Below the pieces are notes generated by a model that saw nothing but the letters and a program-made list of their open reading frames with translations, searched no databases and was not told where the DNA came from. Shown here one piece after another: positions 36,056 to 44,635 of a DNA stretch of 64,000 nucleotides. Location of the stretch: assembly GCA_013540605.1 (NCBI GenBank), contig JABVCK010000029.1, positions 124,001 through 188,000 of the forward strand, given 5' to 3'. The stretch's first letter is position 1. Each line of letters starts with the position of its first letter. This DNA comes from Bacillota bacterium (GTDB lineage Bacteria > Bacillota > Clostridia > Ch29). The position numbers and the translations under genes are program-made.

Positions 36056-36099
36056 ATATATGAAAATAATTATTAGTTGAAAAAGAAGGTGAAACGCAG

Positions 36100-36537
36100 T
36101 TGTTCAGCCCTGAAGGCATTAAGGATAAGCTTAAGAATAAGGGATATAAACTGACTCCTCAGAGAAGGGCGACCCTTGACGTGATACTTGACCAGCAGGG
36201 GAAGCACCTTAGCACGGAGGATGTTTATATGCTGGTAAAAGAAAGATGCCCCGAAATAGGCTTGGCTACCGTTTACAGAACACTGCAGCTGCTTGAACAG
36301 TTGGGCGTAATAAGCAAACACAATTTCGATGATGGATGCAGTAGGTATGAACTGGCGGGCAGCGAAGACGACCACCAGCACCATCATTTGATTTGCGTAA
36401 GATGCGGAGGCGTACAGGAAGTTGAAGGCGATTTGCTGGAGCACCTGGAAAAAGAAATCGAGGAGAAGAATAAATTTAAAATTTTAGACCATAAAGTAAA
36501 GTTTTTCGGGTACTGCAATAAGTGCATAGAAGAATGA
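36100..36537 (+). CDS. fur: Fur family metalloregulator
   Basis: 145 residues from TTG 36100. DNA-binding part has GYKLTPQRRATLDVIL and LATVYRTLQLLEQLGVI; the metal site has DHQHHHLICVRCGGVQEVEG and a C-terminal CNKC pair. Most like Fur by histidine cluster, though PerR/Zur cannot be excluded. The two Fur-box palindromes at feo promoters near it are obvious targets. Confidence 0.88.
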   Translation: MFSPEGIKDKLKNKGYKLTPQRRATLDVILDQQGKHLSTEDVYMLVKERCPEIGLATVYRTLQLLEQLGVISKHNFDDGCSRYELAGSEDDHQHHHLICVRCGGVQEVEGDLLEHLEKEIEEKNKFKILDHKVKFFGYCNKCIEE

Positions 36538-36636
36538 AATCTTACTTGTCTGCTTAGCGAGGGCGAATTAAACGGTGAGTTTATCAATATATAAATAACC
36601 TAATGCATCAAGAGGCATGCTGGTTTACGGAAGAGC

Positions 36637-36655
36637 GGCAGTGCTGCCTTTTTTG
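36637..36655 (+). terminator. Terminator after fur
   Basis: GGCAGTGCTGCC (36637-36648) makes a short hairpin followed by T6. Weak but well placed. Confidence 0.5.
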
Positions 36656-36728
36656 TTGCATAATATTTCTTACAATAGGCGCTTTTTTTGTTGTGCGGAT
36701 GGGTATTACCATAAGGAGAGTGATATAT

Positions 36729-38399
36729 TTGTCAACTAGCAAAAAACAAAAGATAAAGATTATTCCGCTCGGCGGTTTGCATGAGATTGGGAAAAACATG
36801 ACGGTGATTGAAAGCAGCGATGATATCCTGGTTATTGACTGTGGTCTGACTTTCCCTGAGGAAGAAATGCTCGGAATCGACGTGGTGATTCCGGACATTA
36901 CCTACCTGGAGAAAAACAAAGAAAAGATCAGGGCAATAATCCTTACCCACGGGCATGAGGACCACATCGGTGCACTGCCCTATGTGCTGGAGAGATTAAA
37001 AGTTCCTGTATACGGCACTAAATTGACGCTTGGTCTCGTGAAGAACAAGCTTTCCGAATTTAACATGGAAGAGATATGCCCGATGAACATTATCAGCGCG
37101 GGACAGACAGAAAAATTCGGCGGTTTTGAGGTTGAGTTCATACGTACCAGCCACAGTATTGCCGATTCAGTTGCTTTGGCAATATTTACTGATCTGGGGG
37201 TAATTGTTCATACGAGTGACTTTAAAGTAGACTTTACACCGATTGACAGAGAGATAATCAATCTGCACCGTTTTGCAGAGCTGGGGCAAAAGGGCGTACT
37301 CATGCTTTTGGCCGACAGCACCAATGTGGAAAGACCGGGCTATACCATGTCTGAAAAGACGGTAGGTGATACCTTCGATGATATTTTTGCAGGCACCAGG
37401 AACAGAATTATTGTCGCTACCTTTGCATCCAATGTTCACCGTATACAGCAGATAATAAATTCGGCGCATAAATTTGGAAGAAAGGTTGCCGTATGTGGAC
37501 GGAGCATGGTTAATGTTGTCAGTGTGGCGTCAGACCTCGGGTATTTGGACATACCGGAGGGTTTGCTCGTGGATATTGAGGATATTGGCAGGTACGGAGA
37601 TCATGAACTGACAATACTGACAACGGGAAGCCAGGGAGAGCCGATGTCGGCCCTTACGAGGATGGCGAATTCCGACCACAGGAATGTGGAGATTTTACCC
37701 GGAGACCTTGTCATAATATCCGCCAGCGCCATTCCGGGTAATGAAAAACTGATAAGCAGGGTAATAAACCGCCTGTTCGCAAAAGGAGCCAATGTCATAT
37801 ATGAAGATTTGGCCGACGTTCATGTATCGGGGCACGCCTGCCAAGAGGAACTGAAGCTGATACATTCGCTGGTACGGCCGAAATTTTTCATGCCTGTGCA
37901 CGGGGAATACAGACATCTGGAGAGACATGCAAGGCTTGCAAAATCCTTGGGTATGAGTTCAAACAATATTATAGTCGCAGAGATTGGAAACGTAATTGAG
38001 CTTACAAATGATACAGCAAAGATCACTGGCAACGTTACCGCAGGGAAGGTATTGGTAGACGGCCTTGGCGTGGGAGATGTCGGGAACGTAGTTTTGCGTG
38101 ACCGGCAGCACCTGGCGCAGGATGGTTTAATGGTAGTAGTTGTTACTATTTCCAAGGAAGTCGGCTCGATCATTGCGGGACCTGACATCATTTCAAGGGG
38201 ATTTGTATATGTCAGAGAGTCAGAGGACTTGATGGAGCAGGCAAGACTGGTTGTAAGGGACGCCCTGCAGCGGTGTGAGGAGAAGCAAATAACTGAATGG
38301 GCAACATTGAAATCAAGCATAAGGGACAGCCTGAGAGCGTTTCTTTATGAAAAAACAAAGAGAAAGCCCATGATACTTCCGATAATTATGGAGATATAA
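36729..38399 (+). CDS. rnj: Ribonuclease J
   Basis: 556 residues from TTG 36729 (AAGGAG ahead); longer in-frame starts lack a site. Beta-lactamase/beta-CASP core: LTHGHEDHIGALPY (metal site), ADSTNVERPGYT, RIIVATFASNVHRIQQI and a C-terminal FMPVHGEYRH. RNase J is the Firmicute 5'-3' exo- and endonuclease for mRNA decay and rRNA processing. Confidence 0.96.
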   Translation: MSTSKKQKIKIIPLGGLHEIGKNMTVIESSDDILVIDCGLTFPEEEMLGIDVVIPDITYLEKNKEKIRAIILTHGHEDHIGALPYVLERLKVPVYGTKLTLGLVKNKLSEFNMEEICPMNIISAGQTEKFGGFEVEFIRTSHSIADSVALAIFTDLGVIVHTSDFKVDFTPIDREIINLHRFAELGQKGVLMLLADSTNVERPGYTMSEKTVGDTFDDIFAGTRNRIIVATFASNVHRIQQIINSAHKFGRKVAVCGRSMVNVVSVASDLGYLDIPEGLLVDIEDIGRYGDHELTILTTGSQGEPMSALTRMANSDHRNVEILPGDLVIISASAIPGNEKLISRVINRLFAKGANVIYEDLADVHVSGHACQEELKLIHSLVRPKFFMPVHGEYRHLERHARLAKSLGMSSNNIIVAEIGNVIELTNDTAKITGNVTAGKVLVDGLGVGDVGNVVLRDRQHLAQDGLMVVVVTISKEVGSIIAGPDIISRGFVYVRESEDLMEQARLVVRDALQRCEEKQITEWATLKSSIRDSLRAFLYEKTKRKPMILPIIMEI

Positions 38400-38401
38400 G
38401 G

Positions 38402-38428
38402 TGGAACTGAGGTTCCATCTTTTTTTAT
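38402..38428 (+). terminator. Terminator after rnj
   Basis: TGGAAC/GTTCCA stem (38402-38407, 38412-38417), loop TGAG, then a T-rich tail. Confidence 0.8.
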
Positions 38429-38465
38429 AGGGCACATTCCTCCCACTCCCATGTTGCGTGTCCCC
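38429..38465. repeat. Divergent GGGGACA-type hairpin remnant
   Basis: AGGGCACATTCC near 38429 and GCGTGTCCCCT near 38456 echo the ends of the 47-base repeat, with the centre replaced. Confidence 0.45.
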
Positions 38466-38500
38466 TTTCATTAATTATTAGAAATATTTTCATTAAGATG

Positions 38501-38556
38501 TTGATTATACCACAGAGCTATGGTATATTGATAATGAAATTCATTATCAATATACC
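38501..38556 (+). promoter_or_regulatory. Second feo promoter with long Fur-box palindrome
   Basis: TTGATT (38501-38506), 17 bases, TATATT (38524-38529). Overlapping it is a perfect 35-base palindrome (38522-38556) centred on A38539; its core GATAATGAAATTCATTATC (38530-38548) is close to the 19-base Fur consensus. Confidence 0.9.
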
Positions 38557-38590
38557 TATATATTGATCCGGGCAGGAGGTGGCGGTAATT

Positions 38591-38896
38591 ATGATGCTGG
38601 CCATGGCACAATCGGGTGAAGAATTTATTGTCACTGAGATTCTATGCGGTTGTAAGCTGAAAAAAATGCTTCAGGAAAGAGGATTGACCGAAGGGGTAAA
38701 TATCAAAGTAATAAAAGGACAGCCAAAAGGTCCATTTATTGTAGAGTTTCGTTCCTCCAGAATAATGCTGGATGGTACGTGCGCTCAAAAAATTATGGTT
38801 GGCCAGGTAAAGGAGGGTGAACATGAGAACTTTGAAAGATGTGAAGCCGGGGGAAACTGTCACCGTCATAGACATCAAAGGGGGTGGAATGGTTAA
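38591..38896 (+). CDS. feoA: FeoA domain protein with Cys/His-rich tail
   Basis: 101 residues from ATG 38591 (AGGAGGT upstream). FeoA core ends near KIMVGQVKEG, after which the frame continues for 24 residues with a tail rich in His and Cys (FERCEAGGNCHRHRHQRGWNG in two pieces: FERCEAGGNCHR, HRHQRGWNG). The tail is encoded in a different frame of the next gene (74-base overlap). Either a real metal-binding tail or the result of a lost stop codon. Under Fur control. Confidence 0.8.
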   Translation: MMLAMAQSGEEFIVTEILCGCKLKKMLQERGLTEGVNIKVIKGQPKGPFIVEFRSSRIMLDGTCAQKIMVGQVKEGEHENFERCEAGGNCHRHRHQRGWNG

Positions 38897-39044
38897 GAGT
38901 AGGCTAATGGCTATGGGAGTCATAAAGGGCTCCAAGATAGCTGTGGAGAAAGTTGCTCCCCTTGGTGACCCAATTGATGTTCGTGTAAGAGGATACCATC
39001 TGTCTTTCAGAAAAAGTGAAGCCGAATTAATATCAGTTAGTTAG
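38823..39044 (+). CDS. feoA: FeoA domain protein, second copy
   Basis: 73 residues from ATG 38823 behind GGAGGGTG. FeoA pattern: DVKPGETVTVIDIKGGGMVKSRL in pieces (KPGETVTVIDIK, GGGMVKSRLM), GVIKGSKIAVEKVAPLGDP. It should precede feoB (40930) but an IS110 element now separates them. Confidence 0.9.
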   Translation: MRTLKDVKPGETVTVIDIKGGGMVKSRLMAMGVIKGSKIAVEKVAPLGDPIDVRVRGYHLSFRKSEAELISVS

Positions 39045-39182
39045 TAGCGTGGTAATATGTCAAGAAAAAGTTTTTGGAAAGTGATGTAAAAATATTGTTC
39101 TGAAGCTTGAAAACAGCAAATAGAATGCCCGACAGCTTGGGAAAGCTGATGGAAATTAGTCCCATAATGTAAAATCAGTTAA

Positions 39183-40439
39183 TCAGTTACACCTCCTAAA
39201 TTTTGGAGAATAATTTTTGTTATCGCGTAGCAGCGCGAAAACAAGGCGAACAAGCTTGCGGGCAGTAAAAACAAGGGCTCTGCGGTGCTTATGAGTCTTA
39301 GACTCATTATGCTTTTGCTGATAATAGGCAATGTACTCGGGAACGAACTGTTTTACAAGGTTTGCGGATTCAGTCATATAGTAACGTAGGTAGGCATTCC
39401 CACTGCGGGTGATAGAAGTATCATCCGCCCGCTGATTCCTACCCGACTTGCTGAATTGCCAGGTCAGTCCGGCATACTTGGCAAGTGCGTTATCATCCTT
39501 AAACCTTGTAATATCGCCGATTTCAGCAATAAGGCCAGCACTGAAGACAGGACCAATACCGCGGATGGAGATCAAAGGGTTATCAAAAACAGCAATCTGT
39601 TTCTTGATCTGCTTGTCAACGATTGTCATCTGCTTTGAGTAGAACCTGATGTTTTCGGCAGTCGTTTTAAGAGCGAAATTGACAGGCTTCTGTAAGTCGG
39701 AGTGCAGTCTGTAAGCCTTCGAAGCAGCATCCTTGAGTTGTTTAGCGATACTGGCCGGGTCTTCAAAGTGCGATTTGCCCTTATCCATAAGGAAGTCTAT
39801 GAGGTCAGGAAGCGGTCTGGCCGCAAGTTCATCAACAGTCAAAAAGTCGTTGATCACGGCTAAAGAAGCAGCGCCAAAGGTATTGGAGAATATGTCCGAC
39901 TGTCTTAAGGAGCTGAACTTTAAAAAAAGCACGCTCAAGAAAATGTTCTTCTCCCTGGCCATGTAATCAGCCAGGTGAAACCGGAGCCTTGTAAGCCTTT
40001 GTAGTGCGATGTAGGGGAAGTTGAAGGCAGCAGGCTTGGGTAGTTTTCCGCAGCGCAACCGGTCGGCGACAGCGAAGGCATCGATAGGATCTGACTTAGG
40101 GTAAATACCCAGAGCTTTTTTATGGGCCTTCACCTGAGCTGGGTTGAAGCAGAAAACCGAAGGTTTGAACTTCCAGAGGATAGGGCTTTGGAGGATGGCG
40201 ACCTCGAGATGCCAGCCTAAAAAGGAAGTCGCTTCGATACCGAACATGATGGCATCAAGATCATGGTGGGACATGGTCTTAGCAATCTGCTCGGTAAGCT
40301 CCTGGGAACCTGGAAGATTATTGGGGTAAACAAGCCTTTTGGGAAAGAGCTTGTTCCCCATATAATCCAGGAAACAGATATCGACGGAATCCAGGCCGAC
40401 ATCGGCGCCAACAAACAGGGTTTTGGCATAATTATGCAT
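39183..40439 (-). CDS. IS110 transposase (DEDD)
   Basis: 418 residues from ATG 40439, behind GGAAAGGAGGTG. N-terminal RuvC-like DEDD nuclease: VGADVGLDSVDIC, MFGIEATSFLGW, DPIDAFAVADRL. C-terminal transposase_20 domain with SIRGIGPVFSAGLIAEIGD in pieces and the serine motif TRSGNAYLRYYMTE. It is intact, and it mobilises the element with a bridge RNA. Confidence 0.93.
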   Translation of the reverse strand: MHNYAKTLFVGADVGLDSVDICFLDYMGNKLFPKRLVYPNNLPGSQELTEQIAKTMSHHDLDAIMFGIEATSFLGWHLEVAILQSPILWKFKPSVFCFNPAQVKAHKKALGIYPKSDPIDAFAVADRLRCGKLPKPAAFNFPYIALQRLTRLRFHLADYMAREKNIFLSVLFLKFSSLRQSDIFSNTFGAASLAVINDFLTVDELAARPLPDLIDFLMDKGKSHFEDPASIAKQLKDAASKAYRLHSDLQKPVNFALKTTAENIRFYSKQMTIVDKQIKKQIAVFDNPLISIRGIGPVFSAGLIAEIGDITRFKDDNALAKYAGLTWQFSKSGRNQRADDTSITRSGNAYLRYYMTESANLVKQFVPEYIAYYQQKHNESKTHKHRRALVFTARKLVRLVFALLRDNKNYSPKFRRCN

Positions 40440-40860
40440 ACTGTACACCTCCTTTCCGTGTAAAGTAGGTCGTGCAATGTGTAAGGAATGTCGGGGGCAT
40501 CCTGGCAACCATACCGTACAGCAACCTTGTAATAAGCGCTTGTCTCTGCAACCTTGATCAGCATCTGCTACTGCGGAGGTTGCAAGGACAGAAGCTGCAA
40601 AGCGTGAGTTTGAAGTGGCAGGCATGGAGCAGGGGGTCTGACTAACTGAGTGCTTGAAAGCAACAGGGAGGTTAAGGCCTTCCCCGGAGAAACCTTACAG
40701 TTCCATCATGCCACGATGCCCACGAGAAGTAAATAGGCCAGAAGGCCGCGCGCCGCTTACTGCGCAGTAAGCGGCATCCTAAGGATGTTTTAGAAAGGCT
40801 TCGAAGAAGTCAATAGCAGTGTTCTTCGAAGAGTCTTTGAAGTGAATTACCAGTTAAATA
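40440..40860 (-). other. IS110 upstream noncoding region, candidate bridge-RNA locus
   Basis: About 420 bases before the transposase start contain strong structures: a perfect 24-base palindrome (GCCGCTTACTGC and complement, 40752-40775), CATCC/GGATG just after it, and a 10-base stem CTTCGAAGAA/TTCTTCGAAG (40799-40808, 40822-40831). In IS110-group elements the bridge RNA is made from the noncoding end before the ORF. Confidence 0.5.
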
Positions 40861-40929
40861 CTGATAATATAAAAGTCCCTGGCACGAGCCTCACGGCTGT
40901 GTACAGGAACTATTATACAAGGAGGTACA

Positions 40930-42819
40930 ATGATGCCCAGTTTAACAGTAGCGTTAGCCGGAAATCCAAACTCAGGCAAGACAACGCTTTTTAATGCCCT
41001 AACAGGGGCCAGGCAGTACGTAGGCAACTGGCCGGGGGTTACGGTGGAAAAGAAGGAAGGAAAGATTAAGTACAAGGGACTGGATATCAAACTGGTGGAT
41101 TTACCGGGGACTTACAGCTTAAATGCCTATTCTATAGAAGAGATCATTGCAAAGGACTACATTGTCAAAGATAATCCTGACGTGGTAATAAACATAGTGG
41201 ATGGCACAAACCTGGAAAGGAATCTATATCTAACGGTGCAATTGCTGGAATTGGGAGTGCCGGTGGTGTTAGCACTAAACATGATGGACGAGGTAGAAAG
41301 GAAAGGCTACCGGATTGATTTTGAAAAATTAAGCCGGTTGCTGGGAGTTCCTGTAGTACCAATTACAGCTATTAAAAAAACCGGCATATCTTCATTGTTA
41401 GAAAAAGTGACAACATATGGGAAGGATGTTGAGAGAGAAGAAACTGCCTTTAATAAATATTACAAAAGCATTGAGAATGAAATTCAAAATCAATCGGGCG
41501 AGGAAGCTTCGGATAAGCTTATAGAAGCAAGATATGATTTTATCGGTGATGTTTTAAGCCAGTGCTTAATAAAAGCAGAAAAGGAAAGCCTTTCTTTATC
41601 CGATAAAATAGACAGAGTCATAACAAACAGGATACTGGGTATACCAATATTTTTAGGGTTTCTGTACCTTATGTTCCAATTCACCTTTGCCTGGGTAGGT
41701 CAGCCGATAGCAGACTGGTTGGATGGATTTTTCGGAGATGTACTGACACCCTGGGTTGAAGAAATCCTTGAAGCTGCAGCGGCAGCGGAGTGGTTGAAGT
41801 CCTTGGTCATTGACGGCATAATAGACGGTGTTGGCGGAGTAATAGTGTTTGTACCTCTAATCTTTGCGCTGTTCCTTTTCATAGCTGTTCTAGAAGATAG
41901 CGGGTATATGGCAAGGGTTGCATTCATTATGGATAGGGCCATGAGGAAAATCGGACTTTCGGGAAAAGCGTTTATTCCGATGATCATTGGTTTCGGCTGC
42001 ACAGTACCTGCAATAATGGGTACAAGGACCCTGGAAGATGACAAGGACAGAAAGATGACCATGCTCATTGCTCCTTTCATGTCATGCGGAGCAAGGCTGC
42101 CCGTATATGCTTTGTTTGCTGCAGTGTTCTTCCCGGGCAGGGAGACAAATGTTGTTTTCTCCCTGTATATTTTAGGCATAGCTATAGCTATAATAATGGG
42201 GCTTATCTTTAAGAATACGCTATTTAAAGGAGAAGCCGTTCCATTTATTATGGAGCTGCCTCCATACCGTATACCTGCATTTAAAGGTGTAGTACTTCGC
42301 GTATGGGACAGGGGAAAACAGTACCTGAAGAAAGCCGGTACCATTATATTCGCCATGTCGGTTGTGGTCTGGTTTTTATCCAGCTATAACTTCAGCGGCC
42401 CGGCGGAAATTGCAGACAGTCTGTTGGCCGGAGTGGGAAGGATTTTGGCTCCGCTATTCAAGGCGAACGGTTTTGGAAACTGGCAGGCTTCTGTGGCTTT
42501 ATTGACAGGTCTCGTTGCCAAAGAGGTTGTTGTTGCGACTATGGGAGTCATTTACGGCATAGGGGAATTGGCTGAAGAGGCTGCGGCAGCTGCAGCGCAG
42601 ATGGGGGGAACCCTGGCACAGTACTTTTCCGCACTGTCGGCCTATGCCTTCATGGCGTTCGTTTTGCTGTACACCCCATGCCTTGCTGTCGTAGGGGTTA
42701 TGAAGAGAGAATTCGATTCGTGGAAGTGGACGCTCTTTGCAGTATTCTACCAGTTTGGAGTAGCATGGGTAGTATCCATGATAATCTATCAGGGAGGAAG
42801 ATTATTGGGCTTTAGCTAG
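40930..42819 (+). CDS. feoB: FeoB ferrous iron transporter, canonical
   Basis: 629 residues. G1 GNPNSGKTTLFN, G3 DLPGTYSL, G4 NMMDEV; pore with GFGCTVPAIMGTR and the second gate GLVAKEVVVATMG. GTP-driven ferrous iron uptake across the cytoplasmic membrane. It belongs to the same operon as the Fur-controlled feoA genes (38591-39044), now broken by the IS110 insertion, so expression may depend on a promoter from the IS or be lost. Confidence 0.95.
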   Translation: MMPSLTVALAGNPNSGKTTLFNALTGARQYVGNWPGVTVEKKEGKIKYKGLDIKLVDLPGTYSLNAYSIEEIIAKDYIVKDNPDVVINIVDGTNLERNLYLTVQLLELGVPVVLALNMMDEVERKGYRIDFEKLSRLLGVPVVPITAIKKTGISSLLEKVTTYGKDVEREETAFNKYYKSIENEIQNQSGEEASDKLIEARYDFIGDVLSQCLIKAEKESLSLSDKIDRVITNRILGIPIFLGFLYLMFQFTFAWVGQPIADWLDGFFGDVLTPWVEEILEAAAAAEWLKSLVIDGIIDGVGGVIVFVPLIFALFLFIAVLEDSGYMARVAFIMDRAMRKIGLSGKAFIPMIIGFGCTVPAIMGTRTLEDDKDRKMTMLIAPFMSCGARLPVYALFAAVFFPGRETNVVFSLYILGIAIAIIMGLIFKNTLFKGEAVPFIMELPPYRIPAFKGVVLRVWDRGKQYLKKAGTIIFAMSVVVWFLSSYNFSGPAEIADSLLAGVGRILAPLFKANGFGNWQASVALLTGLVAKEVVVATMGVIYGIGELAEEAAAAAAQMGGTLAQYFSALSAYAFMAFVLLYTPCLAVVGVMKREFDSWKWTLFAVFYQFGVAWVVSMIIYQGGRLLGFS

Positions 42820-42834
42820 AAAGGGAGGATTGAT

Positions 42835-42990
42835 ATGGTAGGACAGATAATCAGCATAGTTATAGGGCTTGCAATTGTGTATTTTGCGGCAAGGGCGCTA
42901 TTGAAGAGCTTTAAAGACGCAAAAGAAGGAAAATGCGCAGGCTGCCATGAAAACTGCAGTTCCTGTAGTGCCGAAACCAGGGATAAATAA
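42835..42990 (+). CDS. FeoB-associated Cys-rich membrane protein
   Basis: 51 residues from ATG 42835 with AAAGGGAGG upstream. One N-terminal membrane helix (IISIVIGLAIVYFAARALL) and a cytoplasmic tail with CAGCHENCSSC. This layout is the FeoB-associated family (PF12669). It lies 15 bases after feoB and probably joins the transporter complex. Confidence 0.88.
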   Translation: MVGQIISIVIGLAIVYFAARALLKSFKDAKEGKCAGCHENCSSCSAETRDK

Positions 42991-42999
42991 CTCCACAAG

Positions 43000-43058
43000 G
43001 GGGACGTTCTGAATTCCACTTTCTAAAGTGGAATTCAGAACGTCCCCTAAATTTTTTT
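43000..43058 (+). terminator. Terminator-like perfect hairpin of the GGGGAC family
   Basis: A perfect 23-base inverted repeat starts GGGGACGTTCTGAATTCC at 43000-43022, with a CT loop and its complement at 43025-43047, then TAAATTTTTTT. Works as terminator of the feoB operon and resembles the other GGGGAC repeats. Confidence 0.85.
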
Positions 43059-43345
43059 GACTCCTGCACTTGTCCCAGTTGATATTTTGGTCAGGCTGTT
43101 CAGGTGCTGGTAACCTATATTTCTAAACAGCATTGACTGTAAATGGCCGCTTTTTAATGGTATAATAATTTGTACGCTGGGTGCAGTAATGGATGTTAGA
43201 CTGAATATTATGATATGCCTCTACCCGCCTCATTAACTAGGAAAGAGTTGTTGCAAAAAATAATCCTTTGGATTATATGCAGGCAGAAAATGTTATAATT
43301 ATAGTTGTGGGATCTGTGGGAACAAAGCCAAAAGGAGGAGTTGTT
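43059..43345 (+). other. Intergenic region before YibE/F gene
   Basis: No coding sequence recognised. TATAAT occurs at 43161-43166 and at 43294-43299, but neither has a good -35 box at proper distance. Likely the promoter region of the next gene. Confidence 0.4.
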
Positions 43346-44491
43346 TTGACCATAAGACAAAAAATTATACTAATAATAGTCATGATATCTGTTCTTTTTC
43401 TGCATACCGCTGCCTTAGGCGAAGAGTATGAATACGAAGGCGAAGATTTAGGGTACGACGAAGTGATGGCAAAGGGGAAAGTGCTGAAAATAGAGGAGTC
43501 AACTGCCCCAAATAGCCTTGAAGGTACCGGGATACCGCTGACTGTACAGGAGATCGAGGTTAAAGTAACTTCAGGGGTATATAAGGGGCAGGCGCTCCAC
43601 GTTGAGAACCACCTTATGGATAATCCCGCATACGACATAATAGTTGAAGAAGGGGACAGGGTAGAGCTTCTCCTGGAAGTGAAGGACGGTAATATAGAGG
43701 CAGCATATATAACGAGCTATGATAGGAGTGTTTATGTTTACTATCTGGCCGCCGCCTTTATTATATTATTGCTGGTTGTTGGAAAGATGAAGGGACTTAA
43801 GGCAACGGTCTCCCTTGCAGTCATGATATTTCTGATTTTAAAAATCCTTATACCATATATGCTGAAAGGCTATAGCCCCATAATGCTGTCGGTTGTCGTC
43901 ACGGTGATTTCTACGGTGATTACATTTTTGCTGGTAGGCGGAGTAACTATCAAGAGTCTTTCAGCGATCATCGGAACTGCCGGGGGAGTTTTGATTGCCG
44001 CCGGTATCGCCGTAATAGTCGGAAAGCTTGCAAGGTTAACCGGGCTTGGAGTCGAAGAAGCCAGGATGTTGATGTATATACCCCAGGGCATTGAATTTGA
44101 TTTTCAGGGGCTGCTGTTTGCCGGAATAATCATTGGTTCCTTAGGTGCGGTAATGGATGTCAGTATGTCAATCGCTTCGTCCATGGACGAAGTAAAGCAT
44201 GCGAATCCTGATATAGCTACAAACGATTTAATAAAATCAGGAATGAATGTAGGAAGAGACATAATGGGAACGATGAGCAATACACTAATACTGGCTTATA
44301 CGGGCGCATCCATTCCATTATTGCTGCTGCTTTCTGCCTATGAAAATACCTTATCTTCTGTCTTGAATTTTGATTTTATTACTACGGAAATAGTACGTTC
44401 ACTGGCCGGCAGTATCGGCTTAATCGTAACAATACCTTTGACAGCCTTTATAACGGGTTTTCTCGAAAAACTTCAGTCCGGCAACCAGTGA
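43346..44491 (+). CDS. YibE/F family membrane protein
   Basis: 381 residues from TTG 43346 behind AAAGGAGG. N-terminal signal-like helix, an extracytoplasmic segment (about residues 30-135), then several helices with GKMKGLKATVSLAVMIFLILK in pieces and the YibE/F core: PQGIEFDFQGLLFAGIIIG, AVMDVSMSIASSMDEV, GMNVGRDIMGTMSNTLILAY. Function unknown. The stop codon lies inside the start of a heptanucleotide repeat array. Confidence 0.87.
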   Translation: MTIRQKIILIIVMISVLFLHTAALGEEYEYEGEDLGYDEVMAKGKVLKIEESTAPNSLEGTGIPLTVQEIEVKVTSGVYKGQALHVENHLMDNPAYDIIVEEGDRVELLLEVKDGNIEAAYITSYDRSVYVYYLAAAFIILLLVVGKMKGLKATVSLAVMIFLILKILIPYMLKGYSPIMLSVVVTVISTVITFLLVGGVTIKSLSAIIGTAGGVLIAAGIAVIVGKLARLTGLGVEEARMLMYIPQGIEFDFQGLLFAGIIIGSLGAVMDVSMSIASSMDEVKHANPDIATNDLIKSGMNVGRDIMGTMSNTLILAYTGASIPLLLLLSAYENTLSSVLNFDFITTEIVRSLAGSIGLIVTIPLTAFITGFLEKLQSGNQ

Positions 44492-44620
44492 TCAGTGGCC
44501 AGAAAATCAGTGGTCAGTGATCAGTGGACAGTGGCTAGCACCTGTGATCTGTGATCTACGAACTACCAACTACGAACTGTTATCTAATACCTGCGAACTA
44601 CGAACTATGATGAACTAGAA
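44485..44620. repeat. Heptanucleotide repeat array
   Basis: Units of seven bases drift in sequence: GATCAGT, GGTCAGT, GATCAGT, GGACAGT, GGCTAGC, ACCTGTG, ATCTGTG, ATCTACG, AACTACC, AACTACG and so on. It begins within the last codons of the previous gene and ends near 44620, just before the next ribosome site. Confidence 0.85.
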
Positions 44621-44635
44621 CAAGGAGGATATATT

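Larger units (their letters stand above)
39183..40860 (-). mobile_element. IS110-family insertion sequence
   Basis: Transposase on the minus strand plus a long noncoding 5' flank up to about 40860. IS110 elements have no terminal inverted repeats, so the ends cannot be fixed by eye. It lies between feoA and feoB, whose spacing elsewhere in the window is 16 bases. Confidence 0.75.

Noticed and set aside
36603-36728. Longer N-terminus for RNase J
   Set aside because: The added part is unlike the family, overlaps the fur terminator, and the AAGGAG site fits TTG 36729.
40440-40625. Longer transposase start for IS110
   Set aside because: Extra residues lack IS110 similarity; ATG 40439 has GGAAAGGAGGTG directly before it.
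43059-43345. Coding sequence or riboswitch before YibE/F
   Set aside because: Neither a coding pattern nor a riboswitch consensus could be recognised by eye.
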